This document shows positions 25,198-31,897 of a stretch of DNA of 31,897 nucleotides, piece by piece (the first letter of the stretch is position 1; each line of letters begins with the position of its first letter). This DNA is from JAKACA01 sp050010115 (GTDB lineage Bacteria; Actinomycetota; Acidimicrobiia; Acidimicrobiales; Bog-793): NCBI GenBank assembly GCA_050010115.1, contig JBEKLQ010000040.1, forward strand, positions 1-31,897, written 5' to 3'. The translations under genes and the position numbers were made by a program. Below the pieces are notes generated by a model, which saw only the letters and a program-made list of their open reading frames with translations, was not told the DNA's origin and did no database searches.

Positions 25198-25293
25198 TCT
25201 CGAGCCATTGCCAAGGAAGTCGGCTACGGCGATACTGCCAATCAGGACATGGCTCAGCACGCGAGCCGCCGAATCCCGAGGGGGAAACGACGA

Positions 25294-26076
25294 GTGGAGA
25301 AGACGGCATACGAGGCGGGAGCACCATCGTGGGTGGATCTGGGCACCCCCGATCCACGTGCGGCGGCGGGTTTCTACTCGAGGCTGTTCGGCTGGGAGGT
25401 GAAGGATCTCGGTGAGGAGTCGGGCGGCTACCAGATGGCAGAGATCGGCGGAGTACCCGTGGCTGGCCTCGGCCCGCAGATGAACCATGGTGTCCCGCCG
25501 TACTGGACGACCTACATCGCGACCGACGATGCCGAGGCGACGTCGGCGCGCGTCAAGGCTGCCGGTGGCCGCGTGCTCGCCGAGCCGTTCGACGTGTTCG
25601 ATTCCGGGCGGATGGCCGTGTTCGCCGATCCGACGGGTGCACCGTTCTCCACTTGGCAGGCGGGCGTGCACACCGGCTCGGGCTACGTCGACCAGCCTGG
25701 CTCGATGTCCTGGCACGAGCTCTACACCCGCGAACCCGCCACCGCGATGTCGTTCTACAGCGCTGTGTTCGGGTGGGAACCGGCCGAGGAGGACATGGAC
25801 GGCTCCACCTACACGCTGTGGAAGCTCGGGGATGCCGCCGTTGGCGGGATGATCGCCATGGACGGGAACTCCCCGGCGGAGGTGCCGGCACACTGGCTTG
25901 TGTACTTCGCAGTGGACGACTGCGATGCCTCCGTGACACGTGTCGACGAGCTGGGCGGTAGCGTCATCATGCCACCGATGGATGTGCCGCCAGGACGATT
26001 CGCAATCGTGAGCGATCCGAACGGAGCGATGTTCGCGGTGATACAGCTCACCGAGGGCGCCACGGTCGGCGATTGA
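25294..26076 (+). CDS. Two-domain VOC (glyoxalase-fold) protein, CFP30B-like
   Basis: 260 residues with two glyoxalase/bleomycin-resistance domains of about 120 residues each. The first starts 'APSWVDLGTPDPRAAAGFYS' and ends 'FADPTGAPFSTWQ'; the second starts 'GSMSWHELYTREPATAMSFY' and ends 'VSDPNGAMFAVIQ'. Order, spacing and motifs closely follow Mycobacterium tuberculosis CFP30B (Rv0577), a secreted/surface antigen reported to be involved in methylglyoxal metabolism or immune signalling. The GTG at 25294 is preferred: GAGGGGG lies upstream and the product then begins at the same place as relatives ('MEKTAYEAG'); an upstream ATG at 25249 would add 15 unlikely residues. Two tandem 16-bp repeats follow the stop. 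Confidence 0.9.
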   Translation: MEKTAYEAGAPSWVDLGTPDPRAAAGFYSRLFGWEVKDLGEESGGYQMAEIGGVPVAGLGPQMNHGVPPYWTTYIATDDAEATSARVKAAGGRVLAEPFDVFDSGRMAVFADPTGAPFSTWQAGVHTGSGYVDQPGSMSWHELYTREPATAMSFYSAVFGWEPAEEDMDGSTYTLWKLGDAAVGGMIAMDGNSPAEVPAHWLVYFAVDDCDASVTRVDELGGSVIMPPMDVPPGRFAIVSDPNGAMFAVIQLTEGATVGD

Positions 26077-26084
26077 GACAAGCG

Positions 26085-26116
26085 GACGAAGACAGCTGAG
26101 GACGAAGACAGCTGAG
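26085..26116. repeat. 16-bp perfect tandem duplication
   Basis: GACGAAGACAGCTGAG occurs twice back to back, 26085-26100 and 26101-26116, between the VOC stop and the DUF4395 ribosome binding site. Such a repeat is typical of replication slippage and could vary in copy number; each copy also holds CAGCTG, a short palindrome. Confidence 0.85.
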
Positions 26117-26159
26117 AAGGTTGGGTACCGGACTCAGGGCCCAAACTAAGGAGGCGAAT

Positions 26160-26702
26160 GTGGCGAGCATCATCGGTTTCCCAAACCCGGTCAACGAGAC
26201 GTCGGCGCGCGTAGTCGCCGGCGGGGTCGTGGCAATGGCGAGCGCGACAGTCGCGCTTGACCAGCCGTGGATCCTCGTCCCGCTCACCTACGGGTTCGCT
26301 GCCCGAGTGCTCACCGGCCCGAAGCTGAGCCCACTCGGCCAGTTGGCGACGAAGGTCGTGACGCCGCGCCTCAACATCGAGCACCGCCTCGTGCCAGGTC
26401 CGCCAAAGCGTCTCGCCCAAGGCGTGGGACTTGCGATGTCGGGCACGTCGCTCGTGTTGGCGGCTACGGGCCACAAGCGGGCGGCGTACCGTGTACTTGC
26501 CGGCCTGATCGGCGCAGCCGGCCTCGAGGCGTTCTTCGGTTTCTGCATCGTCTGCCGGCTCTTCCCGTTGCTGATGAAAGCCGGGCTCGTCCCGGAAGCC
26601 GTCTGCGAGGAGTGTGCTGACGTCTGGGCGGCGAACAAGGCGAACAAGCGGTCGGGGTTCGCTTCGACCGGCAGCGGCGACGACGAGGCGAGTGCCGCCT
26701 GA
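26160..26702 (+). CDS. DUF4395 membrane protein
   Basis: 180 residues from GTG 26160, with AAGGAGG five bases upstream. The start 'MASIIGFPNPVNETSARVVA' and 'AARVLTGPKLSPLGQLATK' with four hydrophobic segments match DUF4395. Near the end it has Cys129-xx-Cys132 in 'FGFCIVCRLFPLL' and a second pair, Cys149-xx-Cys152 in 'EAVCEECADVW', suggesting redox or metal chemistry at the membrane. In other bacteria DUF4395 genes are often beside thioredoxin or sulfurtransferase genes; none is here. The C-terminus is a disordered Ser/Gly/Asp tail. Immediately downstream is an S53 peptidase gene, 39 bp away. Confidence 0.88.
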   Translation: MASIIGFPNPVNETSARVVAGGVVAMASATVALDQPWILVPLTYGFAARVLTGPKLSPLGQLATKVVTPRLNIEHRLVPGPPKRLAQGVGLAMSGTSLVLAATGHKRAAYRVLAGLIGAAGLEAFFGFCIVCRLFPLLMKAGLVPEAVCEECADVWAANKANKRSGFASTGSGDDEASAA

Positions 26703-26706
26703 TCGG

Positions 26707-26775
26707 CCAGCTGCCGCTGTGACCGTGAGCGCAACGTCCCGGTGCCAGCTGCCGCTGTGAGCGCAACGTCACGGT
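26707..26775. repeat. Imperfect direct repeat (36-37 and 31 bp) spanning the S53 gene start
   Basis: 26707-26743 and 26745-26775 match except for a 6-bp deletion in the second copy and one substitution. The GTG start of the S53 gene (26742) falls at the junction, so the second copy lies within the first codons. This may be recent slippage that shifted the 5' end of the gene. Confidence 0.7.
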
Positions 26776-28244
26776 CCGCACGCCGCACCGGCCGATGCCG
26801 CCCGGTACCGGTACGCCGGCCAAGCGCCCTGTTGGCCACCGCCGTCGGGCTCGGACTGGCGGCGGTCTCCTTGGCGTCCTGCACGCCGTCGAGCGCCGGC
26901 CGGGGCGCGACGACGACCGAGCATCATCGCGGCCCGCCTCCTGCCACCGCGTACCACCTGCCTGCCGGAGTGGTGCACCCCATCTCGTTCGCTCGCCAGT
27001 TCCTCCCTGCGAGGTTCGCCACCGCTCCCACCACTGCCGCGTGCCTGGCGCAATTCGCCATCGCCTGTTATTCGCCGCTGCAGCTCCGAGCGGCCTACGA
27101 CGTGGGCCCGCTGCTGAGGTCAGGCGACGACGGCCGGGGGGAGACCATCGTGATCGTCGACTGTTTCGGCTCGCCCACGATCGTGTCCGACCTCGCCACG
27201 TTCGACCACACGTTCCACATCCCCGCACCGCCCTCGCTGACCATCGTGACACCCGCCGGCGCGATCCCGCCGTGGGACTCAGCCTCGGATGGGCCGATGG
27301 TGGGATGGGGCGTGGAGACCTCACTCGACGTCGAAAACGCCCACGCCATGGCACCGGGGGCACGCATCGTCCTGGTGGAGACGCCCGTAAACGAGACCGA
27401 GGGCACGGCAGGCTTCCCGCAGATCGAGACCGCCGAGAACTGGGCGATCACTCACGAGAACCCAGCCGTGATCAGCCAGAGCTTCGGGGCGACGGAGGAG
27501 ACCTTCCCGAGCCCACGGTCGATCCTCGGCCTTCGATCTGCGTACGTTCTTGCCGAGCGCGATCACGTCACGGTGCTGGCCGCCACGGGCGACGACGGCA
27601 GCACCAACCAGTCGCAGGTCTCGGGATCGAACCTGTTCACCACGAGGGCGATCGACTGGCCCGGGAGCGACCCCTTGGTAACGGCCGTCGGCGGCACCCA
27701 GGTCCACCTCTCACAGTCGGGCGCGCGGCTGCTGCCCGATGTTGTGTGGAACGACACGAACCTGCTCGGTACGCCGGCGGCCGGCTCCGGGGGTACGTCG
27801 TCGGTGTTCGGCAGGCCGGCGTTTCAGAAGTCCGTCGCTGCCATCGTGGGAGCGCACCGTGGCGTGCCCGACGTGAGCCTCAGCGCGGCCGAAGACGGAG
27901 GAGCGCTCGTGTACGAGTCGTTCCCGGGAATCCAGCCCGACTGGTACATCATCGGTGGAACGAGTGAGGCGACACCGCTGTTCGCCGGCATAGTCGCCGA
28001 TGCTGACCAGGCGGTCGGACGGCACTTGGGTGACCTCAACGCCGATCTGTACGAGCTCGGGGCCGAGCACGCCACGGGGATCGTTGACATAACGGCTGGG
28101 TCGAACACGGTCACCTTTCAGCAGGACGGACGCACCGTGACGGTCCCGGGCTACCAGGCGGTCGCCGGCTACGACCTGGCCAGCGGTCTCGGCACCATCG
28201 ACGCGGCCGACTTCGTAGCCGAGCTGAAGGCGCTGGTCAGTTAA
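26742..28244 (+). CDS. S53 (sedolisin/kumamolisin-type) serine-carboxyl peptidase, lipoprotein
   Basis: 500 residues from GTG 26742 (or GTG 26757). An Arg-rich start and a hydrophobic core end in the lipobox 'VSLASC', suggesting lipid anchoring. The catalytic domain has Glu192 and Asp196 in 'GVETSLDVENAHAMAPGA', the oxyanion Asp284/Asp285 in 'AATGDDGS', and nucleophile Ser408 in 'IIGGTSEATPLFAG', all diagnostic of S53. A Ca-binding end ('GIVDITAGSNTV', 'YDLASGLGTID') follows. These proteases work at acidic pH outside the cell. The usual prodomain of about 150 residues is absent: only about 75 residues separate the lipobox from the catalytic domain, so activation must differ. There is no clear Shine-Dalgarno before the start. 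Confidence 0.9.
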   Translation: MPAAAVSATSRSARRTGRCRPVPVRRPSALLATAVGLGLAAVSLASCTPSSAGRGATTTEHHRGPPPATAYHLPAGVVHPISFARQFLPARFATAPTTAACLAQFAIACYSPLQLRAAYDVGPLLRSGDDGRGETIVIVDCFGSPTIVSDLATFDHTFHIPAPPSLTIVTPAGAIPPWDSASDGPMVGWGVETSLDVENAHAMAPGARIVLVETPVNETEGTAGFPQIETAENWAITHENPAVISQSFGATEETFPSPRSILGLRSAYVLAERDHVTVLAATGDDGSTNQSQVSGSNLFTTRAIDWPGSDPLVTAVGGTQVHLSQSGARLLPDVVWNDTNLLGTPAAGSGGTSSVFGRPAFQKSVAAIVGAHRGVPDVSLSAAEDGGALVYESFPGIQPDWYIIGGTSEATPLFAGIVADADQAVGRHLGDLNADLYELGAEHATGIVDITAGSNTVTFQQDGRTVTVPGYQAVAGYDLASGLGTIDAADFVAELKALVS

Positions 28245-28275
28245 CCGGATTCGCCGGGTTCGGCCTCGTTTGCAG

Positions 28276-28290
28276 CTAAGATCAACTTAG
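28276..28290. promoter_or_regulatory. Inverted repeat CTAAG-N5-CTTAG upstream of the leader ORF
   Basis: Perfect 5-bp arms (28276-28280 and 28286-28290), AT-rich in a GC-rich setting, lying 30 bp upstream of the small ORF start and just after the S53 stop. It overlaps a TAAGAT that could be a -10. Either an operator, or the start of a hairpin. Short, hence tentative. Confidence 0.3.
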
Positions 28291-28319
28291 TCCGCTCGAG
28301 CGAAAGGAGGTCCGTGGAG

Positions 28320-28382
28320 ATGACTGTGATCTGCCCGTTGTCGGTCCATGTTGGCCGAGCGCTCGAGTGCTCGCTCGCTTGA
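28320..28382 (+). CDS. Possible leader peptide, 20 aa, upstream of rsgA
   Basis: ATG 28320 follows a textbook AAAGGAGG with nine-base spacing, stronger than the site of the rsgA gene downstream. It encodes only 20 residues (MTVICPLSVHVGRALECSLA) before TGA. A GTG at 28314 in the same frame is too near the site. The last codons lie in an 18-bp near-perfect palindrome (28356-28373), which could form a hairpin. Together this resembles a translated leader before a regulated gene. It could also be a chance sequence, as no homologue is recognised. Confidence 0.4.
   Translation: MTVICPLSVHVGRALECSLA
28356..28373. promoter_or_regulatory. Imperfect 18-bp palindrome at the end of the leader ORF
   Basis: CGAGCGCTCGAGTGCTCG is near palindromic: each arm of nine pairs with the other except for one mismatched pair. 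In the RNA it would make a hairpin overlapping the leader ORF's last codons. Possible attenuator element, not a canonical terminator as no U-run follows. Confidence 0.3.
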
Positions 28383-28489
28383 TCCGTCTGATGCTCCCAC
28401 CGTGCCGACGTTGAAGCCGCCCGGCTGAGGAACTCACCCCGATCAGCCGACGCACCGGCGCTCTCTCGTCCTCGAGGAGCTTCCACAAG

Positions 28490-29596
28490 TTGAACGAACC
28501 AACTGCAGTACCTCTGGGCAGGCTGCCCGCGTCCATCACCGGGGCGGCACTCATCGAGCTCGGCTGGGACGCCGGCTTCGAAGCCGCCCTTCAAGAACTC
28601 ATCACGACTCTGGCGCCCGGGCCCCATCGCTCAGTCGCCATTGGCCGCGTGCTGCGGAGGGACAAGACCGTCTGCTCGGTCGCGTTCCCGGAGCCCGCTG
28701 CGAACGTACCGATCAATCCGCGCCTGGTGTCCTCGCCGTTGGAAGCGCCGACGACGGGAGATTTCGTGCTGGTGGTCGACGGTGAGATCCGATCCGTGCT
28801 CGAACGGCGAACCTCCATGATGCGCGCCGGTCACCGCGACCTGTCGGCCCAGCTGCTCGCAGCGAACGTGGACATGGTGCTCGTCGTGTCGTCGCTCGCC
28901 AACGCGTTCCGCGCCCGCAGGATCGAACGGCTGCTCGTGGTCGCCTGGCAGACCGGAGCAATCCCCGTCGTCGTGCTGACGAAAGCCGACTGTTGCGAGG
29001 ACGTCGGTGCGGCCTACGACGAGACCTCCGCTGTGGCGCCGGGCGTCCCGATCCACGTCGTCAGTGCGATCACGGGTGACGGGATCGCCGCGCTCGCCGA
29101 CGAGCTCGCTCCTCGCACGACGGCGGTCATGATCGGGTCGTCGGGCGCAGGGAAGTCGACGCTGGCGAACGCGCTGGGCGGCGGGGCTGTCGACCTCGCC
29201 ACAGCCGAAGTCCGGTCAGACGGGAAAGGACGTCATACGACCGTGACGAGGGAGCTCGTGCAGCTGGCGAACGGCGCGCTCATGATCGACACACCGGGCC
29301 TGCGCGCCATCGGCCTCTGGGATGCCAGCGAAGCGCTCGGAGAGGCGTTCAGCGACATCGCGGAGCTGGCGGCTGCCTGCCGCTTCGGTGATTGCGCCCA
29401 CGACAGCGAACCGGGTTGCGCTGTCAAGGCGGCGATCGCCGCCGGGGAGTTCGACGCCGACCGGTTGGAGAGCTACCGGAGTCTGCAGCGAGAGCAGCAG
29501 CGTCTTGCGGCTCGCACGGACGCCCGGCTCAGGGCTGAGCGCGGTGCGGAACTGCGGGCCATGTACCGCGAGCGCAACACCACCAACTACCGGTAG
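28490..29596 (+). CDS. rsgA: Ribosome small-subunit-dependent GTPase A
   Basis: 368 residues, the GTPase that checks and releases late 30S subunits. The circularly permuted G motifs are in order: G4 'TKAD' (164-167), G5-like 'VSA' (190-192), G1 'GSSGAGKST' (216-224), G2-type 'GRHTTVT' (about 247-253), G3 'DTPG' (267-270). Then the zinc-finger 'CRFGDCAHDSEPGC' has Cys297, Cys302, His304 and Cys310. An N-terminal OB-like domain covers residues about 45-105. The start is TTG 28490, with GAGGAG upstream at somewhat long spacing; the opening 'ALIELGWDAGF' is typical of actinobacterial RsgA. A 20-residue potential leader ORF and two dyads precede it. It converges with the DUF4349 gene, three bases apart. 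Confidence 0.95.
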   Translation: MNEPTAVPLGRLPASITGAALIELGWDAGFEAALQELITTLAPGPHRSVAIGRVLRRDKTVCSVAFPEPAANVPINPRLVSSPLEAPTTGDFVLVVDGEIRSVLERRTSMMRAGHRDLSAQLLAANVDMVLVVSSLANAFRARRIERLLVVAWQTGAIPVVVLTKADCCEDVGAAYDETSAVAPGVPIHVVSAITGDGIAALADELAPRTTAVMIGSSGAGKSTLANALGGGAVDLATAEVRSDGKGRHTTVTRELVQLANGALMIDTPGLRAIGLWDASEALGEAFSDIAELAAACRFGDCAHDSEPGCAVKAAIAAGEFDADRLESYRSLQREQQRLAARTDARLRAERGAELRAMYRERNTTNYR

Positions 29597-29599
29597 GGC

Positions 29600-30547
29600 T
29601 CAGGGAGCTGCCAATGGCGCCGGCCCGGCCTCACCGCCGGTGCCGTCCATCCGTCGCCGGCGGCGGACCCAGAGCACCGCGCCCACCATCAGCGCCGCCA
29701 GTGCGGCAGGAAACGCCCATCCTGCCGCCAGCAGCACGCCTCGGGCGACGGCAACGGTGTTACGGCCAGCGAGCGACAAGGCTCGGGAGAGCGCACCCTG
29801 CCGCGCCGGACGAGGAGCGGGACCGGCGCTTTGCAGGGCGACGTCGAGGGTGGCGAAGCTCGCCCGGTTGACGAGGGAGGACTCCTGAGCCGTGAGTTGC
29901 TCGATCTCGCCTTCGACGCTGAACAGCTGATCCTGGACATCGAGGATCGACGGGATTGACCCGGCTCGGCTCATGAGCGATCGCAACGACGTCTCTTCGG
30001 TTGTGAGGTTGATGATGCGGGCGCGCAAGTTGATGCTCTCCCCCGTCACGTCCTGCCCGTTCAACTGCTCGCTCAGCGTGTGCCCGTCGCCGCTGATCTC
30101 ACCGACGAGCTTCGAGAAGTCGGCGCTCGGGACCCGCAGTACGAGTGAGGCGGTGGTCGTGCCGCTCGTCGACGACGAGGACACGAAACCCCCCAGCGCG
30201 TTCACCTGCCCCGACACCTGGTCGAAGATCCGGGTGACCGACCCCGGCCTGAGTTGAAGCGTGATGCTGCCCGTGCGGACGATGAGCGGGGCTGCGGGCG
30301 CCACGGTGACCCCGAGCTCGGAACCGCTCTGCCCTGTCGTGCCGGCGCTGTGCTGCCCGAACGCCTGGCTCGCCACGGTTGTCATGGAGTGGGCGATACT
30401 CGGCATCCCGGTCGCCGCCGTTCCGCTCGACCCGGTGCAGGCTGCCAGAACGGCACCGGCAGCGACGAGAAAGGCGCTGCCTGTGATCAAGGCGCGCCCG
30501 TGTCCGGCTTGTCGAGGCTTGCTAGGTCCTGCTGTGCTCGTGAACAC
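29600..30547 (-). CDS. DUF4349 lipoprotein
   Basis: 315 residues from GTG 30547, with GAGGAG six to seven bases upstream. The signal peptide ends in the lipobox 'AVLAAC'. The DUF4349 domain follows: 'PLIVRTGSITLQL' then 'VNALGGFVSSSSTSG', 'LVLRVPSADF', and a coiled-coil-like region 'SLRSLMSRAGSIPSILDVQD' leading into 'LFSVEGEIEQLTAQ'. A C-terminal transmembrane helix ('FPAALAALMVGAVLWV') and an 'RRRRR' stop-transfer end the protein, so it spans the membrane with its bulk outside. The role is unknown; some DUF4349 genes lie near ECF sigma factors. It diverges from an ECF sigma gene and has a GGAAC-N17-CGTC promoter in the gap, suggesting that it belongs to an ECF regulon. Confidence 0.9.
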   Translation of the reverse strand: MFTSTAGPSKPRQAGHGRALITGSAFLVAAGAVLAACTGSSGTAATGMPSIAHSMTTVASQAFGQHSAGTTGQSGSELGVTVAPAAPLIVRTGSITLQLRPGSVTRIFDQVSGQVNALGGFVSSSSTSGTTTASLVLRVPSADFSKLVGEISGDGHTLSEQLNGQDVTGESINLRARIINLTTEETSLRSLMSRAGSIPSILDVQDQLFSVEGEIEQLTAQESSLVNRASFATLDVALQSAGPAPRPARQGALSRALSLAGRNTVAVARGVLLAAGWAFPAALAALMVGAVLWVRRRRRMDGTGGEAGPAPLAAP

Positions 30548-30594
30548 GGTTCGCTCCTCTGGTCGCTGGCCGGGCCCGGGATGCCCGTCGGTGC

Positions 30595-30607
30595 TTCGTT
30601 GGACGAA
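30595..30607. promoter_or_regulatory. Palindrome TTCGT-N3-ACGAA in the divergent gap
   Basis: Perfect 5-bp arms at 30595-30599 and 30603-30607, overlapping the putative -10 of the leftward ECF promoter. Possible regulator site; short and tentative. Confidence 0.3.
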
Positions 30608-30627
30608 CCGAGGTGATCCCTAGTTCC
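30602..30627 (-). promoter_or_regulatory. Putative ECF-type promoter for the DUF4349 gene
   Basis: On the minus strand GGAAC (30627-30623) is followed by 17 bp and CGTC (30605-30602). This is close to the GGAAC-N16-18-CGTC class used by actinobacterial ECF sigma factors such as SigM. It lies about 55 bp upstream of the DUF4349 start, and beside the ECF gene it may depend on. A palindrome TTCGT-TGG-ACGAA (30595-30607) overlaps the -10. Confidence 0.5.
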
Positions 30628-30637
30628 CGGTAGGGAC

Positions 30638-31342
30638 GTGCCCTACGATTCGTCCATCTCCGACGTCCCTGGCAAGCCGAACGCTGGGTCGGTACCCGAC
30701 GACGACACGCATGCCGTCGCGGCAGCTCGGGACGGCGACCGGGCGGCGCTCGAGTCGCTGCTCCGTCGCCACTACGACCGTTGCTATGCCATCTGCCGCC
30801 GGCTCCTCGGCAACGACCAGGACGCGCTGGACGCGACGCAAGAAGCGATGATCGCGATCGCCCGGAGCATCGGGTCGTTCAACGGGCGGAGTAGCTTCTC
30901 CACCTGGACGTACCGCGTCGCCACCAACGCGGCCCTTGACGAGCTCCGCCGGCGCCGGCGGCGCCCGCTCGTGGACTCCTCGATCGGAGCGGGTGAGCGA
31001 GTCACGACGCTCGATCAGTGGCCCGACTCTGCTCGTCCGGACGAGGTGGGCGACTCCGTAGCCGCCCGCCTGTCGCTCGACCAGGCACTGGAACAGGTGT
31101 CGGAGGAACATCGGGTCGCGGTGGTGCTCCGAGACATGCTCGACCTCGAGTACGGGGCGATCGCCGAAGTGCTGAGAGTGCCGATCGGAACCGTCCGCTC
31201 ACGAATCGCCCGCGGGCGATTGGCGCTCGCTCAGGCGCTGGAGGCCGGCCGGCCGTCCAGTACTGGCGCTGATCGGGCGCCGGAACCCTCAGGGAACCGC
31301 GACCGTCCCGGCGGCGTCCAAGCTCGTGGACCGCGACTATGA
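30638..31342 (+). CDS. ECF-type RNA polymerase sigma factor
   Basis: 234 residues from GTG 30638. Region 2 is clear: 'AALESLLRRHYDRCYAICRR', 'DALDATQEAMIAIARSIGSF', 'FSTWTYRVATNAALDELRRR'. Region 4 has the helix-turn-helix 'YGAIAEVLRVPIGTVRSRIARGR' with the usual 'LSEEHRVAVVLRD'-like lead (here VSEEHR). Region 3 is missing, as in ECF (group 4) sigmas. It directs RNA polymerase to stress or envelope promoters, and is probably held by the anti-sigma factor next door. The stop overlaps the next start by ATGA, coupling their translation. A 35-residue Pro/Gly/Arg tail after region 4 is unusually long. The start has only a partial ribosome binding site (GGTAGGGA). Confidence 0.93.
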   Translation: MPYDSSISDVPGKPNAGSVPDDDTHAVAAARDGDRAALESLLRRHYDRCYAICRRLLGNDQDALDATQEAMIAIARSIGSFNGRSSFSTWTYRVATNAALDELRRRRRRPLVDSSIGAGERVTTLDQWPDSARPDEVGDSVAARLSLDQALEQVSEEHRVAVVLRDMLDLEYGAIAEVLRVPIGTVRSRIARGRLALAQALEAGRPSSTGADRAPEPSGNRDRPGGVQARGPRL

Positions 31343-31897
31343 CTGACGATCATCTTCCACCGCCCCGGACCGACGGGATGGAGCACCCGAGCGCGCCGGA
31401 GCTGTCCGCGTTCGTGGACGGCCTGCTGTCGGCCCGCCAGACGGCCGTGACCAGCGCGCACCTCGAAGCATGCCTCGGGTGCGCGCATGAGCTCAGCTTG
31501 CTGCGGTCGGCGCGAGAAGTACTGCTCCAACGAGGCCGGCCGGTGCCTCCAGCCGGAGCTGAGGACAGCGCCGTGGTGGCAGCGATGGCCTCGGTGGCCC
31601 GAGCCGCCCGCGACGCCGCACAACCCGGTGCGCTGCCGATCACAACAGCTGCAGCCACCCCGGCATCGTCGCCTGAGTCGTCGGCCGCGCGCCCTGAGGC
31701 GCGCCCTGCGGGCGACGTCAGTGCTCGCCGCGGGCAGCCAGCGCCCGCGGGTTCAGTCAAGGCGGCGCCGTGGATGCCGCAGTCCTGGGACGCTGAGCAG
31801 TCGAAGCGCCGCGCCCTGGCCCGCCATCGTCAGCTCAGGGTGGCCACCAGGGCTGCCGTCGTCGTGCTCATCCTCGGTGCGCTCGGTGGCGCCGGGT
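31339..31897 (+). CDS. Zinc anti-sigma factor (ZAS type), partial, runs off the window
   Basis: Starts at ATG 31339, overlapping the sigma-factor stop (ATGA), and stays open to the window end (186 codons). The N-terminus holds the ZAS motif HxxxCxxC: 'AHLEACLGCAHEL' with His41, Cys45, Cys48, preceded by 'PELSAFVDGLLSARQTAVTS', as in RsrA/RskA-type anti-sigmas. A Pro/Ala/Ser linker (about residues 85-155) leads to a basic stretch and the beginning of a membrane helix 'AAVVVLILGALGGAG' at the window edge. It should bind the ECF sigma in the cytosol and release it on an extracytoplasmic signal; the sensory outer domain is beyond the window. Confidence 0.9.
   Translation, partial: MTDDHLPPPRTDGMEHPSAPELSAFVDGLLSARQTAVTSAHLEACLGCAHELSLLRSAREVLLQRGRPVPPAGAEDSAVVAAMASVARAARDAAQPGALPITTAAATPASSPESSAARPEARPAGDVSARRGQPAPAGSVKAAPWMPQSWDAEQSKRRALARHRQLRVATRAAVVVLILGALGGAG

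Noticed and set aside
30544..30554. GAAC-N3-GTTC near the DUF4349 start, SOS-box-like
   Set aside because: Spacer is three rather than four bases and the flanks do not match; it lies in the ribosome binding region.
1..31897. CRISPR arrays, tRNA/rRNA genes, insertion sequences, integrases and prophage genes
   Set aside because: No regularly spaced repeats, RNA-gene signatures, transposase or integrase motifs were seen by eye; an automated scan (tRNAscan, CRISPR finder) would settle it.

Overview
This is a high-GC stretch with dense, often overlapping genes, frequent GTG and TTG starts, strong GGAGG-type ribosome binding sites and one apparently leaderless promoter. The gene families point to a free-living actinobacterium: a DUF222/HNH protein behind a GAAC-N4-GTTC SOS box, a two-domain VOC protein like mycobacterial CFP30B, DUF4395, a DUF4349 lipoprotein, and an ECF sigma/anti-sigma pair. 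Acidimicrobiia would fit, but that placement is inference. No tRNA, rRNA, CRISPR array, intact transposon or prophage was seen.

Left part (1-2214): the 3' end of a patatin-like phospholipase gene, then a minus-strand pirin-family bicupin and a CDF zinc-type exporter. Centre-left (2257-11829): two very large minus-strand genes of unknown function in one operon. They encode a 1073-aa protein with a Tat-like N-terminus and a 1367-aa beta-rich partner. Facing away from them is a secreted YVTN beta-propeller protein. This 9.6-kb block is the least explained part of the window.

Centre (11851-18151, minus strand): a tightly packed set runs from a probably LexA-controlled DUF222/HNH protein into a TrmA/RlmD-type RNA methyltransferase and a neutral-ceramidase-like protein whose expected catalytic Ser is Ala. 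Upstream lies a P1 (DmpA-type) peptidase. A truncated winged-helix remnant and a divergent MFS exporter/lipoprotein hydrolase pair follow (18337-21271).

Right part (21272-31897): mostly small, independent housekeeping or stress genes. They are a phosphonatase-like HAD hydrolase, a PH-domain membrane protein, a Ser/Thr-rich lipoprotein, a GNAT acetyltransferase, a PIG-L deacetylase, a VOC protein, DUF4395, an S53 peptidase lipoprotein, RsgA with a possible leader ORF, and a DUF4349 lipoprotein. The window ends in an ECF sigma factor and its translationally coupled zinc anti-sigma factor. A GGAAC-N17-CGTC promoter in the divergent gap suggests that an ECF sigma, perhaps this one, drives the DUF4349 gene.

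All calls rest on reading the sequence and on recalled family motifs; no search was run.
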